A stretch of 45,240 nt of DNA. Source: Bacillota bacterium (GTDB taxonomy: Bacteria; Planctomycetota; UBA8108; UBA1146). The position numbers and the translations under genes were made by a program. The notes under the pieces were generated by a model, which was not told where the DNA came from, searched no databases, and was given only the letters and a program-made list of their open reading frames with translations. Below, in pieces: positions 16,501-24,328 of this stretch (positions are counted from its first letter, which is position 1; each line of letters opens with the position of its first letter). Where the stretch lies: assembly GCA_003973385.1 (NCBI GenBank), contig QNYK01000087.1:1-45240 (forward strand), written 5' to 3'.

Positions 16501-17513
16501 ACCATTCCTTGCCCATCGAAAGTATCCTCGATAGCGGTGCAAGGTTCCCAGTTGTCGGACCCGATCGGATTCTCAAACTCGGGAATCGCATCGAAGCGGC
16601 CGCGAACCGGATCACCGACGATCACGAACTGGAGCGGGATGTTTCCGGCACGGATACCTCCCGGCATCAGCCCCGCGACCGTGTAAGGAGGAATCGCAGA
16701 CCACTCTCCTGGGCCCTGGGGCGTCGCAGCAGGAAGTTGGATCTCGGAACTCACCAGCGGCAGAGCCGCTGTTGCCGCAGTCAATGAGATCCCGAGCGGA
16801 GAGGTGTCTCCCGAGAGAGCAAAAGGAGTCAATTCGACACGGACTGCCTCCATGTCACCGGGTAGGTCATAATTCACATTTCCCGCGCCACTTTGCACAC
16901 TCGGTGAAGGCGTCACCGTACTGCCATCATCGATGTTAGCACTGGTCACATTACTCAGGTTGTAGCCATAGATGACAACCACGTCTGTAGGCAAGAAAAC
17001 TGCTCCATCACTGACCAGCACACTGTCTCCATCTTCACCCACGGCAAATCCGACAATCTCGGGAGCTGCGGTGAACACATCTGCACCGGCAAAGACCCCG
17101 GAGACGAACAATTCAATGGTTCCACTGCGGACCCCACTCGGGACCACCACGGTCAGAAACGAGGGATTTCCGCAGGCTCCGGTGGGTGGTGTGGTGTCGA
17201 CATTGATGTTGGAGATGTAGCCCTCAAGGATCGTCTGATCGCTGAAGCTCCGGAACAGGACACGGTTCCCTTCGAGCACCGGATTGAAGTTGACCCCATC
17301 GAGAGTCAATGTCGATCCTGCAGCCCCCTGAACGGGAACCGGTACAACACTATTCAGCACCGGCGAGATGCAATCGGGGGGGGGCGGCTGCGCGGGTGGC
17401 TCCGTGACCGGCGGATCCCCGAACTGGCCACCAAACCGGTGACCCGAGTTGCAGCCTCCCGCGGTGACGGCAAAAACGAGGGTGAACAGGAGCAAGAGGC
17501 TGGTCGAACGCAT
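13512..17513 (-). CDS. Giant glycine-rich surface lipoprotein with TIG-like domains
   Basis: From the ATG at 17513 (GGAG six bases upstream) the product is 1333 residues. An N-terminal hydrophobic segment ends in VTAGGC, a relaxed lipobox with Cys21, so it is probably lipidated and exported. A Pro-rich linker and two IPT/TIG-like beta domains occupy roughly residues 40-230. The central and C-terminal thirds hold repeating modules: poly-Gly runs of 5-9 residues followed by an alternating beta-strand pattern such as GSIVVRASGNLEVGATATILALGG, then another Gly run. Such modules suggest a glycine-stitched beta-helix or stacked sheet on the cell surface. The C-terminal 150 residues are less repetitive. 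I know of no assigned function. It carries C7, C8 and C9 tracts in its coding strand. A hairpin precedes the gene and a strong terminator follows, so it is transcribed alone. Confidence 0.85.
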   Translation of the reverse strand: MRSTSLLLLFTLVFAVTAGGCNSGHRFGGQFGDPPVTEPPAQPPPPDCISPVLNSVVPVPVQGAAGSTLTLDGVNFNPVLEGNRVLFRSFSDQTILEGYISNINVDTTPPTGACGNPSFLTVVVPSGVRSGTIELFVSGVFAGADVFTAAPEIVGFAVGEDGDSVLVSDGAVFLPTDVVVIYGYNLSNVTSANIDDGSTVTPSPSVQSGAGNVNYDLPGDMEAVRVELTPFALSGDTSPLGISLTAATAALPLVSSEIQLPAATPQGPGEWSAIPPYTVAGLMPGGIRAGNIPLQFVIVGDPVRGRFDAIPEFENPIGSDNWEPCTAIEDTFDGQGMVPTGFGFVGAAPFAVAPGQKMTYQWDSSADLPDGMTVTKIRLQLGDPVPATAAQSEPGVWTSGPMVVNNTLGGNAAGSIDEDFESLTNYDPTAGGAVWGGGLLEFNAVAPEVSSALSVGSPCVDPTPTPPNPPNTPPFCDVILQADRTYDMNSLNGSIFDVTEDPPIEILAASPVPGEFHMQKFTLEAGAIVELSGPDDLPIILRCFGTGDPEENVCLLAGTLDLSGADGFEGVSAMGGDGGSAGPGGGAGGTGATMEVNATTQTIDSVTPSTPGEFGGGGGGSLDLVIPAAIYTTRAGNAGGGGGGVRGGDGINTFSFNLSNRAGNGSGGFPTTDSLGIQLNGGGGGGGGGAGTRRPTTTASPVVNNGGGGGGGGGALGIVADGSVRITGTILLNGGNGQRGVQGTTAGAGGGGGGGSIVVRASGNLEVGATATILALGGFGGVQLESPNGSQIQKGGTGGDGLVRFEANGSMVFPGTLDESALLPPVGVGMGTSYGVSSGTIEVGNGIIAMLLTAGDSPYLADTDAGTITNSSGSLIYDNGVDGVFEFGSIQIDELALLIGVGSNSLFLRSSGGAEISGVIDVSGLSGGIPDLSDPVNPVPAAGGDAGAGGGAGGGGGLAQLGALDDGEDGSIPAGVPPELIYTGVPPSGDPGGTIPPDMIAAATGGEAAEGPISCTVGGGGGGGHADEGSDGSGAGACTDPEFPAAGQGGSAYGAASFIVPDPTTPGASLPLHVGGLGGGGGGALFDTDTSTSIPGTGGGGGGGYIEITANGPMNINSTAGIFAVGGSAYRAPIGAAAGGAGAGGAIRVRGRSVVNVAAGAQLDASGGFANQPIPGSPYPTDGSNTGGSGAEGWVRVETPLGFSDTGIDVVPAPSIGTFSLFGSSLSSAASTPYNLVSDDGSSYTNLVVQTATTTLLSGSPANIQILYEGYGVSDVASGQIGPLLGIVADPGELLNPQSIVVRFFLYLDPGNIGFTPQVDSVSIGFDEAPPTP

Positions 17514-18083
17514 CGACATCTCCGAGTGGAGCACGCTGGCTCTCCTTTCCCCCATGCACCTCCGGGTGGGCACTCCGGAGCCGGGGTATGACTGCTTCAT
17601 TTCAAGACGAGCGAAACTTTCCGGATCCCATGACAAACGGGACAATGCCCCCCTCAGGGCGGGGCGTCGGTTTCCACTCGTTCCATTTCCTAAAAGAGAC
17701 ACGCAAATCACCGGCCATAACAATAACAACACCTCTGCTGGTGAGGAAACTGGCTTCCACTGTGCTCTGAAAGATCACATGGAACCAATTGCCGTCAAGG
17801 GAACTTGACGCTTCACCCCCTCACTGTGCCACAAGTGACACTCCCCGGCTTGCGATTTGCGCCCCCCAGGATCACCCCCAAAGAGTGCAAATCGCCACGG
17901 CAACCTGGCAGCCGGAGGGGCCACGGTTGCCACCGAAGATCCCCGTGAGGGGACAGCGAGACATCGTATTCCCCCCGCCGAGAAGAGTCAATATTCGCAA
18001 GGGTGGCATCCCACTCTTCTCGCCTCCAGGATGGGACCAGACACACCTTCATGCAGACCCCCAGGAGAGCGAAAGGGGCCCCT
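17514..18083. other. Divergent non-coding region with several inverted repeats
   Basis: About 570 bases separate the lipoprotein start (minus) from the toroid protein start (plus). Contents seen: a hairpin at 17560-17580 (CTCCGG, nine-base loop, CCGGAG) in the lipoprotein leader; GTGCCACAAGTGACAC at 17826-17841, two GTGNCAC units; a 9-bp inverted repeat GCGATTTGC/GCAAATCGC at 17852-17860 and 17887-17895; and a second pair GGCAACC/GGTTGCC at 17899-17905 and 17925-17931. These could be operators or RNA leaders. I see no convincing promoter hexamers and no gene. Confidence 0.4.
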
Positions 18084-19844
18084 GTGGCTCGATTCCTGCG
18101 CCAAATCTTTCAAAAGGAGCTGGAGTGGCTCCGATTGCGGCTCCGGTCCCTGTTCGGAAAACGGCGTCATTCCGCGCCTCCTGCTGCTTCCGTGCCTCGC
18201 CGGAGTTCTCGCCGGGACCAGCCCCCGACCGAGCGACTGCCAGTGGATGGTCCCGAGACACGGAAAACCAGCAGCCAGCACAAGTCGAGTCCGCGTCGCA
18301 GGAGGGTCACCGCCAGCGATCCGCGAGTCCCTGCTGCTGCCACGCCGAAGCGACCGACCATCTCCCCCGACAGGGCCAGACCGTTGCCGAGGGAAATCGC
18401 TCCCACGCCGTCCGATCCCTTCTCGTCGGTGGTCGCATCGATGGTTCTGCACGGCACACTGCTACTGATACTGATCCCCCTGTTGATTCCCGAACCCGAA
18501 CCTGCAGCCAGATCATGGGACGTGGTGATCCGGCTCGAGCCCAGGGAGATCAAGGTGATCGAGGAACCAGATCAGCCTCCGATGGTCGAACCGGAACCCG
18601 AGCCTCAACCGGAACCTGAACCTGAACCAGATCCACAGGACACTGCAGACTCGACCCTCTCGCCCGGCATCGAAGTCGAGGTCGAAGTCAGCGGGATCGG
18701 AGCAGATCAGGGTTCACAGGGAAGCCGTAGAAAAGGGCAACTGCGAAGCGAGGCTCTCGCAAACCATGGCGGAAATCCCTCGACCGAGAGCGCAGTCAGG
18801 GCAGGACTCGACTGGCTCGCCCGCCATCAAGATCCTGACGGAAGCTGGTCTCCAGATCATTTCGATGCTCGCTGCCTCGGCACCGAGCAGACCTGCCAGG
18901 GCCCTGGCTATCCTGAACATCGTGCAGGGATCACGGCCCTTGCGTTGCTGGCATTACTCGGTGACGGACATCTTCCCGACTCCTCCGACGACCCTCTCGA
19001 CTCGGCAACGACACGATCTCTGCAGTGGCTCCTCGATCATCAGGATTCACAGGGCTGCATCCGCACCGATTTGGAAACCGGATCACGCAACATGTACGAT
19101 CACGGCATCGCCGCCTTCGCACTGTGCGAAACGGCGCAACTGACCGCAGATCCGATGATTGAAGAAGCGGCGCGCAAGGCGATCATGTTCCTGGAATCGA
19201 GCCAGCAAGCTGGCGGGGGCTGGGACTACACCCCATCCCTCTCGCTTCGTAACGATCTCTCCATCACCGGCTGGCAGGTGCTCGCGATTCATGCCGGAAT
19301 CGAGGCGGGAATCTATCCACAGAAAAGCACCTTGACTGCCATCGGGAGATACCTGGACCGGGCGATAGGTGATGGTGGGCATTCCACCTATGCCGACCGA
19401 GGTAGGGGGCGCGGGCGAGGTGGTTTTGGCATCGATGCGGTCGGGTTGATCACCTTGCTGGCGCTCGGACACTCTCCAGTAGCAGAGCGCAATCTCATCT
19501 GTGCACGCCGTATCGCGGAACACGGGCCACGGCCAGAAGACCGTCGAGATTGGGATCAACACCCCCAATCGATGTATTACTGGTACACCGGTACGCTCGC
19601 CTTGTTTCACATCGGAGGGGAGCCCTGGAGTCGCTGGAATCGCCAGCTCCAGGAGAAGGTGCTGCCACTGCAGAACACCTCCGGAGACGCATTGGGCTCC
19701 TGGGATCCCGACCCGAACTGGATCGGAGCTGCGGGTGGACGTGTCGCACAGACAGCACTCGGAGTCCTCACCTTTGAAACCTATTTTCGATACACTCCAA
19801 TGCATATGCGAGTAGGAATCTCACGCACGCCACGAGATCGCTGA
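18084..19844 (+). CDS. Membrane-anchored alpha/alpha-toroid (squalene-cyclase/prenyltransferase-repeat) protein
   Basis: The N-terminus is strongly basic and is followed by one membrane segment (VVASMVLHGTLLLILIPLLI), then a Pro-Glu-rich spacer of TonB-like character (PEPEPQPEPEPEPDP). The 380-residue remainder carries repeats of the terpenoid-cyclase toroid type: LARHQDPDGSW, LLDHQDSQGC, QQAGGGWDYTPS and a final DALGSWDPDPNW. The catalytic DxDD motif of squalene-hopene cyclase is not seen, so I expect binding rather than cyclisation. The orientation is probably N-in with the toroid in the periplasm. I chose the GTG at 18084 because AAAGGGG lies five bases upstream; ATG codons at 18003 and 18051 in the same frame are alternatives with poorer sites. 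nnrE follows after nine bases. Confidence 0.75.
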   Translation: MARFLRQIFQKELEWLRLRLRSLFGKRRHSAPPAASVPRRSSRRDQPPTERLPVDGPETRKTSSQHKSSPRRRRVTASDPRVPAAATPKRPTISPDRARPLPREIAPTPSDPFSSVVASMVLHGTLLLILIPLLIPEPEPAARSWDVVIRLEPREIKVIEEPDQPPMVEPEPEPQPEPEPEPDPQDTADSTLSPGIEVEVEVSGIGADQGSQGSRRKGQLRSEALANHGGNPSTESAVRAGLDWLARHQDPDGSWSPDHFDARCLGTEQTCQGPGYPEHRAGITALALLALLGDGHLPDSSDDPLDSATTRSLQWLLDHQDSQGCIRTDLETGSRNMYDHGIAAFALCETAQLTADPMIEEAARKAIMFLESSQQAGGGWDYTPSLSLRNDLSITGWQVLAIHAGIEAGIYPQKSTLTAIGRYLDRAIGDGGHSTYADRGRGRGRGGFGIDAVGLITLLALGHSPVAERNLICARRIAEHGPRPEDRRDWDQHPQSMYYWYTGTLALFHIGGEPWSRWNRQLQEKVLPLQNTSGDALGSWDPDPNWIGAAGGRVAQTALGVLTFETYFRYTPMHMRVGISRTPRDR

Positions 19845-19853
19845 AGGGATACG

Positions 19854-20585
19854 ATGTTCAATCGAGAACACTGCACCAGGACAGCGATCGAGGATATCGA
19901 TCGGAGGGCGACGGGAGACTTCGGGATTCCAGGTCTGATCCTGATGGAACACGCTTCGATCGGAATCGCCCGACGAGCCGAGCAGATGCTGGCCGATTCA
20001 GGGGTCGCCAGTGGAATGGGCCGGATCACCATCTGCTGTGGTCCCGGCGGAAATGGAGGTGATGGATTTGCCTCCGCCCGCCACCTGGCGTCACTCGGTC
20101 ACTCGATCCATCTGATCGACCTCACCCCCACCTCGGCACACCCGGACCGTCGAACAAACCGGGAAATCTGTAACCGACTCGGCATACAGATGCAGCATCA
20201 TGCACCTGAACCTACAGAAACTGCCCCCAGCGACCTCATCATCGATGCAATACTCGGCAGCGGAATGAACAGCCCGCCTCGAGAGCCACTGTCGAACTGC
20301 ATCGACTGGATCGAGCAACAAGAGGAGTTGGTGCTGTCGGTAGACCTGCCTTCCGGGCTGGTGGCAGACTCGGGCGAGACTCCCGGGGCGGCGGTCACGG
20401 CAAACTCGACCGTTGCCCTCTGCATACCCCACATGGGGTTACTGCTGAACGAGGGACCAGCCCGCGCAGGAGAGGTGTGGATCTGCCCCATCGGTGCACC
20501 CAGGACCTTGCTACCGCGAGGAGCCCCCATCTTTCCACCGGAACCACATCCTCTGCCGTCCAATTCGATCTCACCTCTGCAGTGA
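19854..20585 (+). CDS. nnrE: NAD(P)H-hydrate epimerase
   Basis: This YjeF N-terminal-type enzyme epimerises damaged (hydrated) NAD(P)H so that the partner dehydratase can repair it. The 243-residue protein has GIPGLILMEHAS near residues 24-35, ITICCGPGGNGGDGFASARHL near 58-78, the catalytic-region DAILGSGM near 135-142, and LSVDLPSGL with VALCIPHMGLL, the usual K+/substrate-binding framework. The dehydratase (NnrD) domain often fused to it is absent. AAGGGAT precedes the ATG, and only nine bases separate it from the toroid gene, so the two are likely co-transcribed. The functional tie between them is unclear. Confidence 0.88.
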   Translation: MFNREHCTRTAIEDIDRRATGDFGIPGLILMEHASIGIARRAEQMLADSGVASGMGRITICCGPGGNGGDGFASARHLASLGHSIHLIDLTPTSAHPDRRTNREICNRLGIQMQHHAPEPTETAPSDLIIDAILGSGMNSPPREPLSNCIDWIEQQEELVLSVDLPSGLVADSGETPGAAVTANSTVALCIPHMGLLLNEGPARAGEVWICPIGAPRTLLPRGAPIFPPEPHPLPSNSISPLQ

Positions 20586-20714
20586 CGATGAAGAAATCGA
20601 TTCGATCCGGTATGATAGAGACGCCAGGCGCATCCCCTCCACCCGAATTGCTGGGGGGGTTGTCAGGCCTGAGATCTGAACTGCGGTCGAGCCATCGAAC
20701 TGGAGGGAGATGGG

Positions 20715-21293
20715 ATGAATCCCATCGAAAAAATACTCTGGGGTTTGTTCATCCTGATGTCCCTGGGAGCACTGGGCTGGGGAATTGTGATCGGTCTGCC
20801 AAGTACATACCCGGCCAGCGCCATGCATTCCGAGAAGATTCCAGAGCAGCAGTGGCGGGCGCAACTCACCATCGAGCAGCGCACAGAACTGGATCAGATG
20901 CTGGTCTCGGGCGGATCCGGTGGCTCTACCGGGGGATCGACACGACGACCCCAATCGGAGATCTATCGTATCAACAAGCCATTGCTCGAGCGGATGGGAA
21001 ACCTGAACGAATGCCGAAGAGAACTGATGAACGCCTCCAGTGAGGTTCAGGAAGACGGTTCACTCAAGATATTCGGCATCCTTCCTGAGAGTCTCCTGGC
21101 GAAGGTGGGTCTGAGAGAAAATGATGTGCTTCGGGCGGTGAATGGTGTCCCGCTTGACTTCGGCGCGCTCGGAGATTGCCTCGATGCACACGGCAAGAGC
21201 CTGGAAAAGCTACGCGCGGGGGATCCGGTTGTGATCCTGATCGAGCGCAGGGGGACCCCGGTGGCACTCACCATCGATCCCCCCGGACTTTGA
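20715..21293 (+). CDS. Membrane-anchored PDZ protein resembling type II secretion GspC
   Basis: The 192-residue protein has one N-terminal membrane segment (ILWGLFILMSLGALGWGIVIGL), a Gly/Ser/Thr-rich linker near residues 66-76 and a C-terminal PDZ-like domain. In the last, LKIFGILPESLLAKVGLRENDVLRAVNGVPLDF resembles the carboxylate loop and following strand of GspC PDZ domains. GGAGGGAG at 20702-20709 is a strong ribosome binding site five bases before the ATG. No other type II secretion gene lies in the window, so it may be an orphan GspC or a membrane PDZ adaptor of another kind. It converges with the AAA+ activator gene after 23 bases. Confidence 0.68.
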   Translation: MNPIEKILWGLFILMSLGALGWGIVIGLPSTYPASAMHSEKIPEQQWRAQLTIEQRTELDQMLVSGGSGGSTGGSTRRPQSEIYRINKPLLERMGNLNECRRELMNASSEVQEDGSLKIFGILPESLLAKVGLRENDVLRAVNGVPLDFGALGDCLDAHGKSLEKLRAGDPVVILIERRGTPVALTIDPPGL

Positions 21294-21316
21294 TCATCAA
21301 GTTCCCTTTGCCTCGC

Positions 21317-22375
21317 TCACTGCTCGCTGGACCCTGCGACCTTCTTGTTGGCAACTGTGCGGTTGTAGATGGTCTTCACATTCACACCTAGATCCCTGGC
21401 CGCACGTGTCTTGTTGCCTCCATGGTGGGAGAGCACCTTGGCGATGTGGGCGTCTTCCACTTCTTTCAGCGACAACTCCACAGAATATCCTGCGGAATTC
21501 GAGCTGATGTTGCGGGTCTCAACAGAGCCACCCATCGGAGTCGTGGCAATTTGCTCACGTATCATCTCACCGTTCACCTCTTCACCACCACTGAGGAGCA
21601 CCGCTCTTTCCAGGACATTCTCGAGTTCGCGAATATTTCCAGGCCAATTGTGCTGAGTGAGCACCTCGACAGCACTGGATGTCAGCGACGGAACGGAGAT
21701 CTCGCGTGCTCGGAGTCGATCCAGGATCGATTCCACTATGTGAGGCAATTCTGCGTGACGCTCTCTGAGCGGAGCCAGTTCGACATGAACAACATGAACC
21801 CGGTAGAAGAGATCAAGACGGAATCTTCCGGCAGCAACCTCTTCACGCAGATCTCGATTGGTGGCAGCGATGATGCGTACATCTACGGCCCGATCATCGG
21901 TCGATCCGATGGCACGGATTCGCCCCGTCTGGAGGACCCTCAGCAACTTCGCCTGCGATTCAATCGGTAGTTCGCCGATCTCATCGAGAAACAGTGTGCC
22001 GCCAGAAGCATGCTCGATCAGGCCCTTCTTGTCTCGATCGATCCCGGTGTAGGACCCCTTCAGCGCTCCGAACAGTTCGCTCTCGATCAATGACCCCGGA
22101 ATCGAGCTGCAGTCGACAGCAACCCACGGACCATCTCGGCGAGGGCTGGTCTGGTGGACCAGGCGCGCGATGAGATCCTTTCCCGTGCCACTTTCACCGC
22201 CCACCAGGATCGTGGAGTCGGTGGGAGCTACCGCTGAAAGTGTCCGGAGCACACGAAGTGTTCTCGGATCATTTCCAGCAACAAAGATATCCTTGCCTCC
22301 GGACTCATTGAAGACCGGCAGGCGCAGAACTGACTTCTTTTGGGACATGCCCGATTCGGCCAGTGGAGTACTCAT
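21317..22375 (-). CDS. Sigma-54-type AAA+ activator with Fis-type HTH and no receiver domain
   Basis: The 352-residue protein has a short N-terminus (about 30 residues), an AAA+ domain and a C-terminal Fis-type helix-turn-helix (about 302-345, [19 protein letters not shown]). Walker A is GESGTGKD (60-67), Walker B is GGTLFLDE (125-132), and the arginine-finger segment RFRLDLFYR lies near 184-192. The sigma-54 contact loop, normally GAFTGA, reads GSYTGI at 107-112. No receiver or sensor domain is attached, so control probably comes from its neighbours. Its ATG overlaps the stop of the HD-GYP gene by one base, and it is the last gene of a three-gene operon. ATPase activity is expected; productive contact with sigma-54 is less certain. 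Confidence 0.9.
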   Translation of the reverse strand: MSTPLAESGMSQKKSVLRLPVFNESGGKDIFVAGNDPRTLRVLRTLSAVAPTDSTILVGGESGTGKDLIARLVHQTSPRRDGPWVAVDCSSIPGSLIESELFGALKGSYTGIDRDKKGLIEHASGGTLFLDEIGELPIESQAKLLRVLQTGRIRAIGSTDDRAVDVRIIAATNRDLREEVAAGRFRLDLFYRVHVVHVELAPLRERHAELPHIVESILDRLRAREISVPSLTSSAVEVLTQHNWPGNIRELENVLERAVLLSGGEEVNGEMIREQIATTPMGGSVETRNISSNSAGYSVELSLKEVEDAHIAKVLSHHGGNKTRAARDLGVNVKTIYNRTVANKKVAGSSEQ

Positions 22376-23346
22376 CAGATCACTTCCTCTCCCTCGAGGA
22401 TCTCGTTTTTGTGTTGTTCAAAAAGTTGTGCGATTCGAGGATCGAATTGGCTGCCACTTCCAGCACGGATCCGCTCGACGGCATCTGCTTCAGAGAGTGC
22501 TCCTCGATAAGAGCGATCACTCGTCATTGCATCGAAAGCGTCAACAACAGCGATGATTCGTGCCATCAGAGGAATCTGCTCCCCCGATAGTCCTTCCGGA
22601 TAGCCAGTCCCATCCCAATTTTCATGATGATGAAGAACACCCTTGAGACTCGGGTTCAAAAATGGAACCGGTGCAATGATGTCAGCGGACATCTGAGGGT
22701 GTTTCTTGATGATCTCATACTCATCGTCTGTCAGTGCCCCTGCCTTGTTGAGGATATCCTCGTGAACACCGATCTTTCCGATGTCATGGAGCAGCGCAGC
22801 GTGAGACAGCGAGCGAAGTTGGCCTCGATCAAGGCCCGAAATTTCTCCAAGCTTGATCGCCATATCTCTCACTCTTGCAGAGTGCCCATTGAGATAACGA
22901 TCCTTGCTTTCCAGGGCGACCAGCAGGGCTTCCACCGTCTGCCTCATCCCTTTCACCTCATGGATTCCGAGCGCACGAGTCTTGGCTCGTTCCATCGAGG
23001 CCAGAAAGTCATCGACGTCGTATGGTTTTGCAATGAAGTCAGTGGCACCCTTCTTGATCAGGTCCACTGCATTCCCCACCGTCCCGTCACCTGTTGTCAC
23101 GACAATGCTGAGATCTGGATCTTCTTCGAGCGCTTGCACGACCAGTTCGTCACCGCGCATGCGTGGCATGTCGAGATCTGTCACCAGGATGTCCCAGTGT
23201 TCTTGCCCTATATGCCTGAGAGCCTCCTCGCCATCCTCGACGGTGGTCGGTGATGGCCACCCTTCGGCATCCAGGATGGCTGAGATCAGTTCCCTTGCGC
23301 CGGCGTCGTCGTCTGCGACCAGGATGCGGAGATCTTCTTTGCTCAT
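22375..23346 (-). CDS. Response regulator with HD-GYP domain (predicted cyclic-di-GMP phosphodiesterase)
   Basis: Residues 5-120 form a CheY-like receiver: acidic pocket Asp12-Asp14, phospho-acceptor Asp57 (VTDLDMPRM), and Lys107 in AKP. Residues 135-310 form an HD-GYP domain with HDIGK at 187-191 and HHENWDGTGYP near 240-250, including the GYP signature. Such domains hydrolyse cyclic-di-GMP and often contact GGDEF partners. No histidine kinase gene is nearby. The start overlaps the degenerate AAA+ gene by four bases and the stop overlaps the activator gene by one, so the three proteins should be made in a coupled fashion. Confidence 0.93.
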   Translation of the reverse strand: MSKEDLRILVADDDAGARELISAILDAEGWPSPTTVEDGEEALRHIGQEHWDILVTDLDMPRMRGDELVVQALEEDPDLSIVVTTGDGTVGNAVDLIKKGATDFIAKPYDVDDFLASMERAKTRALGIHEVKGMRQTVEALLVALESKDRYLNGHSARVRDMAIKLGEISGLDRGQLRSLSHAALLHDIGKIGVHEDILNKAGALTDDEYEIIKKHPQMSADIIAPVPFLNPSLKGVLHHHENWDGTGYPEGLSGEQIPLMARIIAVVDAFDAMTSDRSYRGALSEADAVERIRAGSGSQFDPRIAQLFEQHKNEILEGEEVI

Positions 23347-24161
23347 CGGAGTGACCTCCGAGCATCACGTGCTTCTCCACCCTGAAGCGAATCTTCAAAT
23401 CCCCATCGCTCCAACAGGTTTTCATGCATCCTGTCGATCTGTTCCTGCAACCAGTGTGCAGACACCGATTCCGTGAGATTTCCCAGCAACGCTGTCCCCG
23501 ATCTCTTCGATTCGCTCGAACAGAACGCAGTGACTGCTTCCAGTAGTTCCGGGACATTTCCATGCCACGGCCTCGCCAGCACTTCACCGAGCATCGTGAG
23601 GGTGAATTGCTTCCACCGATCCTCGAAGTCCTCCGGTCGGGAGGATGCCCATATCTGGTACCTGGAGATGGCTGAGATGTCCTCCGGTCGCTCCCTCAGG
23701 GCTGGAATCGAGAAACTCCCGCAAATCTCAAGCTCAGATAGGGGGCTGGAAGCCGAGAAGCGAACTGCCCCATCGCTGACCAGATCGATTCCAAGAATGA
23801 TCCTCGGGATTCCAGCTGAGTTCGTCTGGATCAAATTGACCAGATTCCTCGCCAGTTCATCACTCAATAGTTGTGCGGATCCGATGTAGACGGTGCCAAG
23901 TTGCACAAGCGCGGGTATCTCATCGCAAGAAGCATGAAGATCATCGATGCAGAAATCTGGACCGTGAACAAACTTCAGTCGGGATCCTGGGAAACTACCT
24001 GCGGCGTGTATCTTTCGCGCCGCAAGCCGCTTGCCAACACCTGGAGCTCCCGAGAGGAGAACCGAGCCAGATTCGACGCTCATATCGAGAACGAAGGTGC
24101 GAAGGTCATGAATGGCCTCGCTATCCCCCACTATCGGATCAAAGCGATCGGTCGATTGCAT
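23343..24161 (-). CDS. Degenerate sigma-54-activator-like AAA+ protein, predicted inactive ATPase
   Basis: The 272-residue protein clearly derives from the sigma-54 activator AAA+ family: GAPGVGKR (38-45) matches Walker A, IPALRERPEDI (152-162) matches the conserved PLRERPEDI, and RPWHGNVPELLEAV (197-210) matches YPWPGNVRELENAV. Key parts are missing. The Walker B acidic pair is replaced (GTVYIGSAQLL, with Gly-Ser where Asp-Glu should be), the GAFTGA loop region is deleted, the arginine-finger stretch is lost (LSELEICGS), and no Fis helix-turn-helix follows. It probably binds nucleotide weakly or not at all. As the first gene of the operon, it may act as a partner or inhibitor of the intact activator encoded two genes on (inference). 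GGGAG precedes the ATG. Confidence 0.8.
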   Translation of the reverse strand: MQSTDRFDPIVGDSEAIHDLRTFVLDMSVESGSVLLSGAPGVGKRLAARKIHAAGSFPGSRLKFVHGPDFCIDDLHASCDEIPALVQLGTVYIGSAQLLSDELARNLVNLIQTNSAGIPRIILGIDLVSDGAVRFSASSPLSELEICGSFSIPALRERPEDISAISRYQIWASSRPEDFEDRWKQFTLTMLGEVLARPWHGNVPELLEAVTAFCSSESKRSGTALLGNLTESVSAHWLQEQIDRMHENLLERWGFEDSLQGGEARDARRSLR

Positions 24162-24328
24162 CGCACTCTCCCAATCCGACAGCCGATGGCTGCGGAATTC
24201 CCACTTCGGCCTGAGGCCGTCTGCGCTGGAGAGAGGTCAAACCCTCCGAAGAGGGGGAAAAGGTCGTTGTCCCCAAAGACTATCCCGCTGGGGCGGAAAT
24301 CGTCAAACGAGGCAAGATGAGATGGGTG

